Shown piece by piece: positions 39,301-53,761 of a DNA stretch of 64,000 nt. The notes under the pieces were generated by a model. The model ran no database searches, had not been told where the DNA came from, and saw nothing but the letters and a program-made list of their open reading frames with translations. Each line of letters begins with the position of its first letter. The first letter of the stretch is position 1. Position numbers and translations under genes: made by a program. Origin of the DNA: Phocoena phocoena (Eukaryota; Chordata; Mammalia; Artiodactyla; Phocoenidae); the NCBI RefSeq assembly GCF_963924675.1, contig NW_027077445.1:496001-560000 (forward strand). Direction: 5' to 3'.

Positions 39301-41337
39301 TATATTGAAGTAAGCCTGCGAAGGGGAGTTGAAAGCGGGGCAGAATTTCAGGAAAACGATTGCAGGGGGTAGACTGGAATTGCCCTGAAAGCATAGGAAA
39401 AGAGGCAGAACGTCGACAATGATGCACTTGTCCAAAAAGGGCGTATGCGTTTTTTCCTGAATATATTCAGGAAAAAATGCTTACGCACTTTTTGGCCAAC
39501 CAAGCAAGCCTGTAAAGGAAATCTGCACTACAATGAAGTCTCACTGCCCCCCTGGCAAAAGGGCCATCTGAAAATAGTGGAAAATCCAGAAAGGTTTGGC
39601 AGGATATGGAGAACAGTGAGCCTTGTTATGCCGATTGGCAGGATGTAAATTGCCATAGCCACCCTGGAGAAGTGTATGGTGTTTCCTGAAACACCTAAGA
39701 AATAAAGCAACACAGCCTATGGCAATTGCACTTATGGTCCTATAGCTTACGGAAATTAAAATCAAAAACAGACAGCCACCCCAATATTTGGGACGGCTGT
39801 GTTCACAAGAAGCTCGTCTACACTATCAGGTAAACATCCCAGAAAGCAAAAAACGGATAAAGAAGTTGTGGCACGTACGTACAATGCAATATCACTCAGC
39901 AATGAAATCTGTCATCAGGACCGTAGCGGCATAGTGAGTGGATGCAGGTACGGTGATTCTACGTGAACTACGTCACGCAGAAAAAGAAACATCATAAGAT
40001 ATCACTAATACACGGAATGTAAACTTTACTACACATGAACTGAATTACAAAACAGAACAGGGTCTCAAATTTAGAAAACCAACTAGTGCTTGCTTATGGG
40101 GAATGGTGCCTTGGGGTGCTGCATAAAACCAGAGACTGAAATTAGCACAGATAACTTTCCATAAGCCAAATATGTAATAGACAAGACCTACTCCTTGCTC
40201 AACAAAATGGACCCAACACCATATATTCAACGCCTAGGAATATACCTGACTAGGAAGAATCTTAAAACCCATGGATATATATGTCTCCGTAAGAGAATCA
40301 AGCGTGTGTACAGCGGCCGAAACGCAGCAGTGAAAATCCGATAAATCCCATAATCAAAATAAATTTCGAAAACAAAACACAAAGACAGTGAAATAGAGAG
40401 CAATTCTTAAATAATTCACTCAGGTCATGTGATGAAACCGGGATTGACCACATCTACACCCAGAGCTGGTTGAGACATAAGGCTGGACACTTCAGGCTGA
40501 TAGCATTGGTGAGTTTCGGTGAGCAAATGCAGACCCTTTGAAGTCATACTGCATGGTACCCATTCCATGGGTCCCAACTCTCCAGGTTCAAGGGATTCTT
40601 CCTCCAGCTAAAACATGCCTGGGAAACCCAGAGTATCGTCCACCGTGTGATTGGGAAACGATTTAAAATGCATCTCAGTTTTCGTATCCTGGTCCTCGGG
40701 TTCAACATTCCAGATGCTTTACTAACACTCTCCCCGCTTGGAGAGTCAGTGCCTTTAACCTCCTGTTTGGCACAGCTTGCAATTTCTGTGCAAGATGAAC
40801 AGGAATAGCGAGAACCAATGAGAGACTAGCTATAGGTGTCTGCACGGGCAAATGTAACGCTCATTTCCCACCAGGGAGAGGAATTAACAAAAGGCTCAGC
40901 GTGCCCTGCCGGAAACAGATTAGGGCCTGAAGCAATCCTGCGGTTTTGTGCCCAGCTCACAAGAAAGCGAGTTGAAGAAAGGAGCTCAGGGGCACTGTAA
41001 TTCACAAACCTGCAGAGTTATAAATGACAGCTATCCTCCAAAAATATATTGAAGTAAGCCTGCGAAGGGGACTTGAAAGCGGGGCAGAGTTTCAGGAAAA
41101 CCATTGCAGGGGATAGACTGGAATTGCCCTGAAAGCATAGGAAAAGAGGCAGAATGTCGACAATGATGCACTTGGCCAAAAAGGGCGTATGCGTTTCTTC
41201 CTGAATATATTCAGGAAAAAACGCATACGCCCTTTTTGGCCAACCAAGCAAGCCTGTAAAGGAAATCTGCACTACAATGAAGTCTCACTGCCCCCCGGGC
41301 AAAAGGGCCATCTGAAATAAGTGTAAAATCCAGAAAG
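36388..41337 (+). repeat. Three-unit higher-order repeat, copy 1
   Basis: These 4,950 bp recur 5,239 bp downstream, which is three satellite periods. I spotted only three substitutions: near 38,150 (C/G), 40,103 (T/A) and 40,139 (A/T). Private markers shared by both copies include GGAATATAAAC, GCTAATGGGG, the CGTGAATATA palindrome centre at 37,709, and GCGTTTCTTCC at 41,191. The identical stretch is about 290 bp shorter than the shift; that gap has since diverged or was converted. Confidence 0.87.
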
Positions 41338-41626
41338 GTAGGACAGGATATGGAGAACAGGGAGCCTTGTTATGCCGATTGGCAGGATGTAAATTGCCAG
41401 CAGCCACCCTGGAGAAGTGTATGGTGTTTCCTGAAACACGTAAGAAACAAAGCAACACAGCCTATGGCACTTCCACTTATGGTCCTATAGCTTACGGAAA
41501 TTAAAATCAAAAACAGACAGCCACCCCAATATTTGGGACGGCTGTGTTCACAAGAAGCTCGTCTACAGTATCAGGTAAATATCCCAGAAAGCAAAAAATG
41601 GATAAAGAAGTTGTGGCACGTACGTG

Positions 41627-44600
41627 CAATGCAATATCACTCAGCAATGAAATCTGTGTCATCAGGCCCGTAGCGGCATAGTGAGTGGATGCAGGTACGG
41701 TGATTCTACGTGAACTACGTCACACAGAAAAAGAAACATCATAAGATATCACTAATACACGGAATATAAACTTGACTACACATGAACTGAATTACAAAAC
41801 AGAACAGGGTCTCAAATTTAGAAAACCAACTAGTGCTTGCTAATGGGGAAAGGTGCGTTGGGGTGCTGCATAAAACCAGAGACTGAAATTAGCACAGATA
41901 ACTTTCCATAAGCCAAATATGTAATAGACAAGACCTACTCCTTGCTCAACGAAATGGACCCAACACCACATATTCAACGCCTAGGAATATACCTGACTAG
42001 GAAGAATCTTAAAACCCATGGATATATATGTCTCCGTAAGATTATCAAGCGTGTGTACAGCGGCCTGAAACGCAGCAGTGAAAATCCGATAAATCCCATA
42101 ATCAAAATAAATTTCGAAAACAAAACACAAAGACAGTGAAATAGAGAGCAATTCTTAAATAATTCACTCAGGGCATGTGATGCAACCGGGATTGACCACA
42201 TCTCCACCCAGAGCTGGTTGAGACATAAGGCTGGACACTTCAGGCTGATAGCATTGGTGAGTTTCGGTGAGCAAATGCAGACCCTTTGAAGTCATACTGC
42301 ATGGTACCCATTCCATGGGTCCCAACTCTCCACGTTCAAGACATTCTTCCTCCAGCTAAAACATGCATGGGAAACCCAGAGTATCGTCCACCGTGTGATT
42401 GGGAAACGATTTAAAATGCATCTCAGTTTTCGTATCCTGGTCCTCGGGTTCACCATTCCAGATGCTTTACTAACACTCTCCCCGCTTGGAGAGTCAGTGC
42501 CTTTAACGTCCTCTTTGGCACAGCTTGCAATTTCTGTGCAAGATGAACAGGAATAGGGAGAACCAATGAGAGACTAGCTGTAGGTGACTGCACGGGCAAA
42601 TATAACGCTCATTGCCCACCAGGAAGAGGAATTAAACAAAGGCTCAGTGTGCCCTGCTGGAAACAGATTAGGGCCTGAAGCAATCCTGCGGTTTTGTGCC
42701 CAGCTCACAAGAAAGCGAGTTGAAGAAAGGAGCTCAGGGGCACTGTAATTCACAATCCTGCAGAGTTATAAATGACAGCTATCTTCCAAAAGTATATTGA
42801 AGTAAGCCTGCAAAGGGGACTTGAAAGCGGGACAGAATTTCAGGAAATCGATTGCAGGGGGTAGACTGGAATTGCCCTGAAAGCATAGGAAAAGAGGCAG
42901 AATGTCGACAATGATGCGCTTGGCCAAAAAGGGTGTATGCGTTTTTTCGTGAATATATTCAGGAAAAAACGCATACGCACTTTTTGGCCAACCAAGCAAG
43001 CCTGTAAAGGAAATCTGCACTACAATGAAATCTCACTGCCACCCGGGCAAAAGGGCCATCTGAAAAAAGTGTAAAATCCAGAAAGGTAGGACTGGATATG
43101 GAGAACAGGGAGCCTTTTTATGCTGATTGGCAGGATGTAAATTGCCAGCCGCCACCCTGGAGAAGTGTATGGTGTTTCCTGAAACACGTAAGAAATAAAG
43201 CAACACAGCCTATGGCAATTGCACTTATGGTCCTATTCCTTAGGGAAATTAAAATCAAAAACAGAGAGCCACCCCAAAGTTTGGGACGGCACTGTTCCCA
43301 AGAAGCTCGTCTACAGTATCAGGTAAATATCCCAGAAAGCAAAAAATGGATAAAGAAGTTGTGGCACGTACGTGCAATGCAATATCACTGAGCAATGAAA
43401 TCTGTGTCATCAGGCCCGTAGCGGCATAGTGAGTGGATGCAGGTACGGTGATTCTACGTGAACTACGTCACACAGAAAAAGAAACATCATAAGATATCAC
43501 TAATACACGGAATGTAAACTTTACTACACATGAACTGAATTACAAAACAGAACAGGGTCTCAAATTTAGAAAACCAACTAGTGCTTGCTTATGGGGAAAG
43601 GTGCCTTGGGGTGCTGCATAAAACCAGAGACTGAATTTAGCACAGATAACTTTCCATAAGCCAAATATGTAATAGACAAAACCTACACCTTGCTCAACGA
43701 AATGGACTCAACACCACATATTCAACGCCTAGGAATATACCTGACTAGGAAGAATCTTAAGACCCATGGATATATATGTCTCCGTAAGAGAATCAAGCGT
43801 GTGTACAGCGGCCGAAACGCAGCAGTGAAAATCCGATAAATCCCATTATCAAAATAAATTTCGAAAACAAAACACAAAGAGAGTGAAATAGAGAGCAATT
43901 CTTAAATAATTCACTCAGGGCATGTGATGCAACCGGGATTGACCACATCTCCACCCAGAGCTGGTTGAGACATAAGGCTGGACACTTCAGGCTGATAGCA
44001 TTGGTGAGTTTCGGTGAGCAAATGCAGACCCTTTGAAGTCATACTGTATGGTACCTATTCCATGGGTCCCAACTCTTCAGGTTCAAGGGATTCTTCCTCC
44101 AGCTAAAACAAGCATGGGAAACCCACAGTATGGTCCACCGTGTGATTGGGAAACGATTTAAAATGCATCTCAGTTTTCGTATCCTGGTCCTCGGGTTCAC
44201 CATTCCAGATGCTTTACTAACACTCTCCCCGCTTGGAGAGTCAGTTCCTTTAACCTCCTGTTTGGCACAGCTTGCAATTTCTGTGCAAGATGAACAGGAA
44301 TAGGGAGAACCAATGAGAGACTAGCTGTAGGTGTCTGCACGGGCAAATGTAATGCTCATTGCCCACCAGGAAGAGGAATTAAACAAAGGCTCAGCGTGCC
44401 CTGCTGAAAACAGATTAGGGCCTGAAGCAATCCTGCGGTTTTGTGCCCAGCTCACAAGAAAGCGAGTTGAAGAAAGGAGCTCAGGGGCACTGTAATTCAC
44501 AAACCTGCAGAGTTATAAATGACAGCTATCCTCCAAAAATATATTGAAGTAAGCCTGCGAAGGGGAGTTGAAAGCGGGGCAGAATTTCAGGAAAACGATT

Positions 44601-46576
44601 GCAGGGGGTAGACTGGAATTGCCCTGAAAGCATAGGAAAAGAGGCAGAACGTCGACAATGATGCACTTGTCCAAAAAGGGCGTATGCGTTTTTTCCTGAA
44701 TATATTCAGGAAAAAATGCTTACGCACTTTTTGGCCAACCAAGCAAGCCTGTAAAGGAAATCTGCACTACAATGAAGTCTCACTGCCCCCCTGGCAAAAG
44801 GGCCATCTGAAAATAGTGGAAAATCCAGAAAGGTTTGGCAGGATATGGAGAACAGTGAGCCTTGTTATGCCGATTGGCAGGATGTAAATTGCCATAGCCA
44901 CCCTGGAGAAGTGTATGGTGTTTCCTGAAACACCTAAGAAATAAAGCAACACAGCCTATGGCAATTGCACTTATGGTCCTATAGCTTACGGAAATTAAAA
45001 TCAAAAACAGACAGCCACCCCAATATTTGGGACGGCTGTGTTCACAAGAAGCTCGTCTACACTATCAGGTAAACATCCCAGAAAGCAAAAAACGGATAAA
45101 GAAGTTGTGGCACGTACGTACAATGCAATATCACTCAGCAATGAAATCTGTCATCAGGACCGTAGCGGCATAGTGAGTGGATGCAGGTACGGTGATTCTA
45201 CGTGAACTACGTCACGCAGAAAAAGAAACATCATAAGATATCACTAATACACGGAATGTAAACTTTACTACACATGAACTGAATTACAAAACAGAACAGG
45301 GTCTCAAATTTAGAAAACCAACTAGTGCTTGCTTATGGGGAAAGGTGCCTTGGGGTGCTGCATAAAACCAGAGACTGAATTTAGCACAGATAACTTTCCA
45401 TAAGCCAAATATGTAATAGACAAGACCTACTCCTTGCTCAACAAAATGGACCCAACACCATATATTCAACGCCTAGGAATATACCTGACTAGGAAGAATC
45501 TTAAAACCCATGGATATATATGTCTCCGTAAGAGAATCAAGCGTGTGTACAGCGGCCGAAACGCAGCAGTGAAAATCCGATAAATCCCATAATCAAAATA
45601 AATTTCGAAAACAAAACACAAAGACAGTGAAATAGAGAGCAATTCTTAAATAATTCACTCAGGTCATGTGATGAAACCGGGATTGACCACATCTACACCC
45701 AGAGCTGGTTGAGACATAAGGCTGGACACTTCAGGCTGATAGCATTGGTGAGTTTCGGTGAGCAAATGCAGACCCTTTGAAGTCATACTGCATGGTACCC
45801 ATTCCATGGGTCCCAACTCTCCAGGTTCAAGGGATTCTTCCTCCAGCTAAAACATGCCTGGGAAACCCAGAGTATCGTCCACCGTGTGATTGGGAAACGA
45901 TTTAAAATGCATCTCAGTTTTCGTATCCTGGTCCTCGGGTTCAACATTCCAGATGCTTTACTAACACTCTCCCCGCTTGGAGAGTCAGTGCCTTTAACCT
46001 CCTGTTTGGCACAGCTTGCAATTTCTGTGCAAGATGAACAGGAATAGCGAGAACCAATGAGAGACTAGCTATAGGTGTCTGCACGGGCAAATGTAACGCT
46101 CATTTCCCACCAGGGAGAGGAATTAACAAAAGGCTCAGCGTGCCCTGCCGGAAACAGATTAGGGCCTGAAGCAATCCTGCGGTTTTGTGCCCAGCTCACA
46201 AGAAAGCGAGTTGAAGAAAGGAGCTCAGGGGCACTGTAATTCACAAACCTGCAGAGTTATAAATGACAGCTATCCTCCAAAAATATATTGAAGTAAGCCT
46301 GCGAAGGGGACTTGAAAGCGGGGCAGAGTTTCAGGAAAACCATTGCAGGGGATAGACTGGAATTGCCCTGAAAGCATAGGAAAAGAGGCAGAATGTCGAC
46401 AATGATGCACTTGGCCAAAAAGGGCGTATGCGTTTCTTCCTGAATATATTCAGGAAAAAACGCATACGCCCTTTTTGGCCAACCAAGCAAGCCTGTAAAG
46501 GAAATCTGCACTACAATGAAGTCTCACTGCCCCCCGGGCAAAAGGGCCATCTGAAATAAGTGTAAAATCCAGAAAG
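41627..46576 (+). repeat. Three-unit higher-order repeat, copy 2
   Basis: Partner of 36,388-41,337. The match begins just after a GTGCAATG/GTACAATG difference and ends at AGAAAGG against AGAAAGT (46,577). The unit type with AAAATGCTTACGCAC in its right palindrome arm occurs in copy 1 (39,456), in copy 2 (44,695) and once more at 48,186. A further, shorter exchange therefore extended this family to the right. Confidence 0.87.
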
Positions 46577-49500
46577 TTAGGACAGGATATGGAGAACAGG
46601 GAGCCTTGTTATGCCGATTGGCAGGATGTAAATTGCCAGCAGCCACCCTGGAGAAGTGTATGGTGTTTCCTGAAACACATAAGAAACAAAGCAACACAGC
46701 CTATGGCACTTCCACTTATGGTCCTATAGCTTACGGAAATTAAAATCAAAAACAGACAGCCACCCCAATATTTGGGACGGCTGTGTTCACAAGAAGCTCG
46801 TCTACAGTATCAGGTAAATATCCCAGAAAGCAAAAAATGGATAAAGAAGTTGTGGCACGTATGTACAATGCAATATCACTCAGCAATGAAATCTGTGTCA
46901 TCAGGCCCGTAGCGGCATAGTGAGTGGATGCAGGTACGGTGATTCTACGTGAACTACGTCACACAGAAAAAGAAACATCATAAGATATCACTAATACACG
47001 GAATGTAAACTTGACTACACATGAACTGAATTACAAAACAGAACAGGGCCTCAAATTTAGAAAACCAACTAGTGCTTGCTTATGGGAAAAGGTGCCTTGG
47101 GGTGCTGCATATAACCAGAGACTGAAATTAGCACAGATAACTTTCCATAAACCAAATATGTAATAGACAAGACCTACTCCTTGCTCAACGAAATGGACCC
47201 AACACCACATATTCAACGCCTAGGAATATACCTGACTAGGAAGAATCTTAAAACCCATGGATATATATGTCTCCATAAGAGAATCAAGCGTGTGTACAGC
47301 GGCCTGAATCGCAGCAGTGAAAATCCGATAAATCCCATTATCAAAATAAATTTCGAAAACAAAACACAAAGACAGTGAAATAGAGAGCAATTCTTAAATA
47401 ATTCACTCAGGGCATGTGATGCAACCGGGATTGACCACATCTCCACCCAGAGCTGGTTGAGACATAAGGCTGGACACTTCAGGCTGATATCGTTGGTGAG
47501 TTTCGGTGAGCAAATGCAGACCCTTTGAAGTCATACTGCATGGTACCCATTCCATGGGTCCCAACTCTCTAGGTTCAAGGCATTCTTCCTTCAGCTAAAA
47601 CATGCATGGGAAACCCAGAGTATCGTCCACCGTGTGATTGGGAAACGATTTAAAATGCATCTCAGTTTTCGTATCCTGGTCCTCGGGTTCACCATTCCAG
47701 ATGCTTTACTAACACTCTCCCTGCTTGGAGAGTCAGTTCCTTTAACCTCCTGTTTGGCACAGCTTGCAATTTCTGTGCAAGATGAACAGGAATAGGGAGA
47801 ACCAATGAGAGACTAGCTGTAGGTGTCTGCACGGGCAAATGTAATGCTCATTGCCCACCAGGAAGAGGAATTAAACAAAGGCTCAGCGTGCCCTGCTGAA
47901 AACAGATTAGGGCCTGAAGCAATCCTGCGATTTTGTGCCCAGCTCACAAGAAAGCGAGTTGAAGAAAGGAGCTCAGGGCACTGTAATTCACAAACCTGCA
48001 GAGTTATAAATGACAGCTATCCTCCAAAAATATATTGAAGTAAGCCTGCGAAGGGGAGTTGAAAGCGGGGCAGAATTTCAGGAAAACGATTGCAGGGGGT
48101 AGACTGGAATTGCCCTGAAAGCATAGGAAAAGAGGCAGAACGTCGACATTGATGCACTTGTCCAAAAAGGGCGTATGCGTTTTTTCCTGAATATATTCAG
48201 GAAAAAATGCTTACGCACTTTTTGGCCAACCAAGCAAGCCTGTAAAGGAAATCTGCACTACAGTGAAGTCTCACTGCCCCCCTGGCAAAAGGGCCATCTG
48301 AAAATAGAGGAAAATCCAGAAAGGTTTGGCAGGATATGGAGAACAGTGAGCCTTGTTATGCCAATTGGCAGGATGTAAATTGCCAACAGCCACCCTGGAG
48401 AAGTGTATGGTGTTTCCTGAAACACCTAAGAAATAAAGCAACACAGCCTATGGCAATTGCACTTATGGTCCTATAGCTTACGGAAATTAAAATCAAAAAC
48501 AGACAGCCACCCCAATATTTGGGACGGCTGTGTTCACAAGAAGCTCGTCTACACTATCAGGTAAACATCCCAGAAAGCAAAAAATGGATAAAGAAGTTGT
48601 GGCACGTACGTACAATGCAATATCACTCAGCAATGAAATCTGTGTCATCAGGCCCGTAGCGGCATAGTGAGTGGATGCAGGTACGGTGATTCTACGTGAA
48701 CTACGTCACACAGAAAAAGAAACATCATAAGATATCACTAATACACGGAATGTAAACTTGACTACACATGAACTGAATTACAAAACAGAACAGGGTCTCA
48801 AATTTAGAAAACCAACTAGTGCTTGCTTATGGGGAATGGTGCCTTGGGGTGCTGCATAAAACCAGAGACTGAAATTAGCACAGATAACTTTCCATAAGCC
48901 AAATATGTAATAGACAAGACCTACTCCTTGCTCAACAAAATGGACCCAACACCATATATTCAACGCCTAGGAATATACCTGACTAAGAAGAATCTTAAGA
49001 CCCATGGATATATATGTCTCCGTAAGAGAATCAAGCGTGTGTACAGCGGCCGAAACACAGCAGTGAAAATCCGATAAATCCCATAATCAAAATAAATTTC
49101 GAAAACAAAACACAAAGACAGTGAAATAGAGAGCAATTCTTAAATAATTCACTCAGGTCATGTGATGGAACCGGGATTGACCACATCTACACCCAGAGCT
49201 GGTTGAGACATAAGGCTGGACACCTCAGGCTGATAGCATTGGTGAGTTTCGGTGAGCAAATGCAGACCCTTTGAAGTCATACTGCATGGTACCCATTCCA
49301 TGGGTCCCAACTCTCCAGGTTCAAGGGATTCTTCCTCCAGCTAAAACATGCATGGGAAACCCAGAGTATCGTCCACCGTGTGATTGGGAAACGATTTAAA
49401 ATGCATCTCAGTTTTCGTATCCTGGTCCTCGGGTTCACCATTCCAGATGCTTTACTACTACTCTCCCCGCTTGGAGAGTCAGTGCCTTTAACCTCCTCTT

Positions 49501-51320
49501 TGGCACAGCTTGCAATTTCTGTGCAAGATGAACAGGAATAGGGAGAACCAATGAGAGACTAGCTGTAGGTGTCTGCACGGGCAAATGTAACGCTCATTGC
49601 CCACCAGGAAGAGGAATTAAACAAAGGCTCCGTGTGCCCTGCTGGAAACAGATTAGGGCCTGAAGCAATCCTGCGGTTTTGTGCCCAGCTCACAAGAAAG
49701 CGAGTTGAAGAAAGGAGCTCAGGGGCACTGTAATTCACAAACCTGCAGAGTTATAAATGACAGCTATCCTCCAAAAATATATTGAAGTAAGCCTGTGAAG
49801 GGGACTTCAAAGCGGGGCAGAATTTCAGGAAAACGATTGCTGGGGGTAGACTGGAATTGCCCTGAAAGCATAGGAAAAGAGGCACAACGTCGACAATGAT
49901 GCACTTGGCCAAAAAGGGCGTATGCGTTTTTTCCTGAATATATTCAGGAAAAAACGCATACGCCATATTTGGCCAACCAAGCAAGCCTGTAAAGGAAATC
50001 TGCACTACAATGAAATCTCACTGCCCCCCCGGGCAAAAGGGCCATCTGAATAAAGTGTAAAATCCAGAAAGGTAGGACAGGATATGGAGAACAGGGAGCC
50101 TTGTTATGCTGATTGGCAGGATGGGAATTGTGAACAGCCACCCTGGAGAAGTGTATGGTGTTTCCTGAAACACGTAAGAAATAAAGCAACACAGCCTATG
50201 GCAATTGCACTTATGCTCCTATTGCTTAGGGAAATTAAAATCAAAAACAGAGAGCCACCCCAAAGTTTGGGACGGCTGTGTTCCCAAGAAGCTCGTCTAC
50301 AGTACCAGGTAAATATCCCAGAAAGCAAAAAATGGATAAAGAAGTTGTGGCACGTACGTGCAATGCAATATCACTCAGCAATGAATCTGTGTCATCAGGC
50401 CCGTAGCGGCATAGTGAGTGGATGCAGGTACGGTGATTCTACGTGAACTACGTCACACAGAAAAAGAAACATCATAAGATATCACTAATACACGGAATGT
50501 AAACTTGACTACACATGAACTGAATTACAAAACAGAACAGGGTCTCAAATTTAGAAAACCAACTAGTGCTTGCTTATGGGGAAAGGTGCCTTGGGGTGCT
50601 GCATAAAACCAGAGACTGAATTTAGCACAGATAACTTTCCATAAGCCAAATATGTAATAGACAAGACCTACACCTTGCTCAACGAAATGGACTCAACACC
50701 ACATATTCAACGCCTAGGAATATACCTGACTAGGAAGAATCTTAAGACCCATGGATATATATGTTTCCGTAAGAGAATCAAGCGTGTGTACAGCAGCCGA
50801 AACGCAGCAGTGAAAATCCGATAAATCCCATTATGAAAATAAATTTCGAAAACAAAACACAAAGACAGTGAAATAGAGAGCAATTCTTAAATAATTCACT
50901 CAGGGCATGTGATGCAACCGGGATTGACCACATCTACACCCAGAGCTGGTTGAGACATAAGGCTGGACACTTCAGGCTGATAGCATTGGTGAGTTTCGGT
51001 GAGCAAATGCAGACCCTTTGAAGTCATACTGTATGGTACCTATTCCATGGGTCCCAACTCTTCAGGTTCAAGGGATTCTTCCTCCAGCTAAAACAAGCAT
51101 GGGAAACCCACAGTATGGTCCACCGTGTGATTGGGAAACGATTTAAAATGCATCTCAGTTTTCGTATCCTGGTCCTCGGGTTCACCATTCCAGATGCTTT
51201 ACTAACACTCTCCCCACTTGGAGAGTCAGTGCCTTTAACCTCCTGTTTGGCACAGCTTGCAATTTCTGTGCAAGATGAACAGGAATAGGGGGAACCAATG
51301 AGAGACTAGCTATAGGTGTT

Positions 51321-52015
51321 TGCACGGGCAAATGTAACGCTCATTTCCCACCAGGGAGAGGAATTAACAAAAGGCTCAGCGTGCCGTGCCGGAAACAGAT
51401 TAGGGCCTGAAGCAATCCTGCGGTTTTGTGCCCAGCTCACAAGAAAGCGAGTTGAAGAAAGGAGCTCAGGGTCACTGTAATTCACAAACCTGCAGAGTTA
51501 TAAATGACAGCTATCCTCCAAAAATATATTGAAGTAAGCCTGCGAAGGGGACTTGAAAGCGGGGCAGAGTTTCAGGAAAACCATTGCAGGGGATAGACTG
51601 GAATTGCCCTGAAAGCATAGAAAACAGGCACAACGTCGACAATGATGCACTTGGCCAAAAAGGGCGTATGCGTTTCTTCCTGAATATATTCAGGAAAAAA
51701 CGCATACGCCCTTTTTGGCCAACCAAGCAAGCCTGTAAAGGAAATCTGCACTACAATGAAGTCTCACTGCCCCCCGGGCAAAAGGGCCATCTGAAATAAG
51801 TGTAAAATCCAGAAAGGTAGGACAGGATATGGAGAACAGGGAGCCTTGTTATGCCGATTGGCAGGATGTAAATTGCCAGCAGCCACCCTGGAGAAGTGTA
51901 TGGTGTTTCCTGAAACACGTAAGAAACAAAGCAACACAGCCTATGGCACTTCCACTTATGGTCCTATAGCTTACGGAAATTAAAATCAAAAACAGACAGC
52001 CACCCCAATATTTGG
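51321..52015 (+). repeat. Recently copied single-unit segment, copy 1
   Basis: About 695 bp look identical at a one-unit shift of 1,746 bp, including the private variants GCGTGCCGTGCCGG near 51,378 and GAAAACAGGCAC near 51,621. Close similarity continues to about 52,480 with a few differences. This is a one-unit exchange, in contrast to the two- and three-unit exchanges elsewhere. Confidence 0.7.
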
Positions 52016-53066
52016 GACGGCTGTGTTCACAAGAAGCTCGTCTACAGTATCAGGTAAATATCCCAGAAAGCAAAAAATGGATAAAGAAGTTGTGGCACGT
52101 ACGTACAATGCAATATCACTCAGCAATGAAATCTGTGTCATCAGGCCCGTAGCGGCATAGTGAGTGGATGCAGGTACGGTGATTCTACGTGAACTACGTC
52201 ACACAGAAAAAGAAACATCATAAGATATCACTAATACACGGAATGTAAACTTGACTACACAGGAACTGAATTACAAAACAGAACAGGGTCTCAAATTTAG
52301 AAAACCAACTAGTGCTTGCTAATGGGGAAAGGTGCGTTGGGGTGCTGCATAAAACCAGAGACTGAAATTAGCACAGATAACTTTCCATAAGCCAAATATG
52401 TAATAGACAAGACCTACTCCTTGCTCAACGAAACGGACCCAACACCACATATTCAACGCCTAGGAATATACCTGACTAGGAAGAATCTTAAAACCCATGG
52501 ATATATATGTCTCCGTAAGAGAATCAAGCGTGTGTACAGCGGCCGAAACGCACCAGTGAAAATCCGATAAATCCCATTATCAAAATAAATTTCGAAAACA
52601 AAACACAAAGACAGTGAAATAGAGAGCAATTCTTAAATAATTCACTCAGGGCATGTGATGCAACCGGGATTTACCACATCTCCACCCAGAGCTGGTTGAG
52701 ACATAAGGCTGGACACTTCAGCCTGATAGCATTGGTGAGTTTCGGTGAGCAAATGCAGACCCTTTGAAGTCATACTGCATGGTACCCATTCCATGGGTCC
52801 CAACTCTCCAGGTTCAAGGGATCCTTCCTCCAGCTAAAACATGCATGGGAAACCCAGAGTATCGTCCACCGTGTGATTGGGAAACGATTTAAAATGCATC
52901 TCAGTTTTCGTATCCTGGTCCTCGGGTTCACCATTCCAGATGCTTTACTAACACTTTCCCCGCTTGGAGAGTCAGTGCCTTTAACCTCCTCTTTGGCACA
53001 GCTTGCAATTTCTGTGCAAGATGAACAGGAATAGGGAGAACCAATGAGAGACTAGATGTAGGTGTC

Positions 53067-53761
53067 TGCACGGGCAAATGTAACGCTCATTTCCCACCAG
53101 GGAGAGGAATTAACAAAAGGCTCAGCGTGCCGTGCCGGAAACAGATTAGGGCCTGAAGCAATCCTGCGGTTTTGTGCCCAGCTCACAAGAAAGCGAGTTG
53201 AAGAAAGGAGCTCAGGGTCACTGTAATTCACAAACCTGCAGAGTTATAAATGACAGCTATCCTCCAAAAATATATTGAAGTAAGCCTGCGAAGGGGACTT
53301 GAAAGCGGGGCAGAGTTTCAGGAAAACCATTGCAGGGGATAGACTGGAATTGCCCTGAAAGCATAGAAAACAGGCACAACGTCGACAATGATGCACTTGG
53401 CCAAAAAGGGCGTATGCGTTTCTTCCTGAATATATTCAGGAAAAAACGCATACGCCCTTTTTGGCCAACCAAGCAAGCCTGTAAAGGAAATCTGCACTAC
53501 AATGAAGTCTCACTGCCCCCCGGGCAAAAGGGCCATCTGAAATAAGTGTAAAATCCAGAAAGGTAGGACAGGATATGGAGAACAGGGAGCCTTGTTATGC
53601 CGATTGGCAGGATGTAAATTGCCAGCAGCCACCCTGGAGAAGTGTATGGTGTTTCCTGAAACACGTAAGAAACAAAGCAACACAGCCTATGGCACTTCCA
53701 CTTATGGTCCTATAGCTTACGGAAATTAAAATCAAAAACAGACAGCCACCCCAATATTTGG
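53067..53761 (+). repeat. Recently copied single-unit segment, copy 2
   Basis: Partner of 51,321-52,015. The run of identity ends where this copy reads TTTGGTACGG instead of TTTGGGACGG. Further on both share ACACAGGAACTG, found in no other unit I checked, so the original copied tract was longer than the part that is now identical. Confidence 0.7.
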
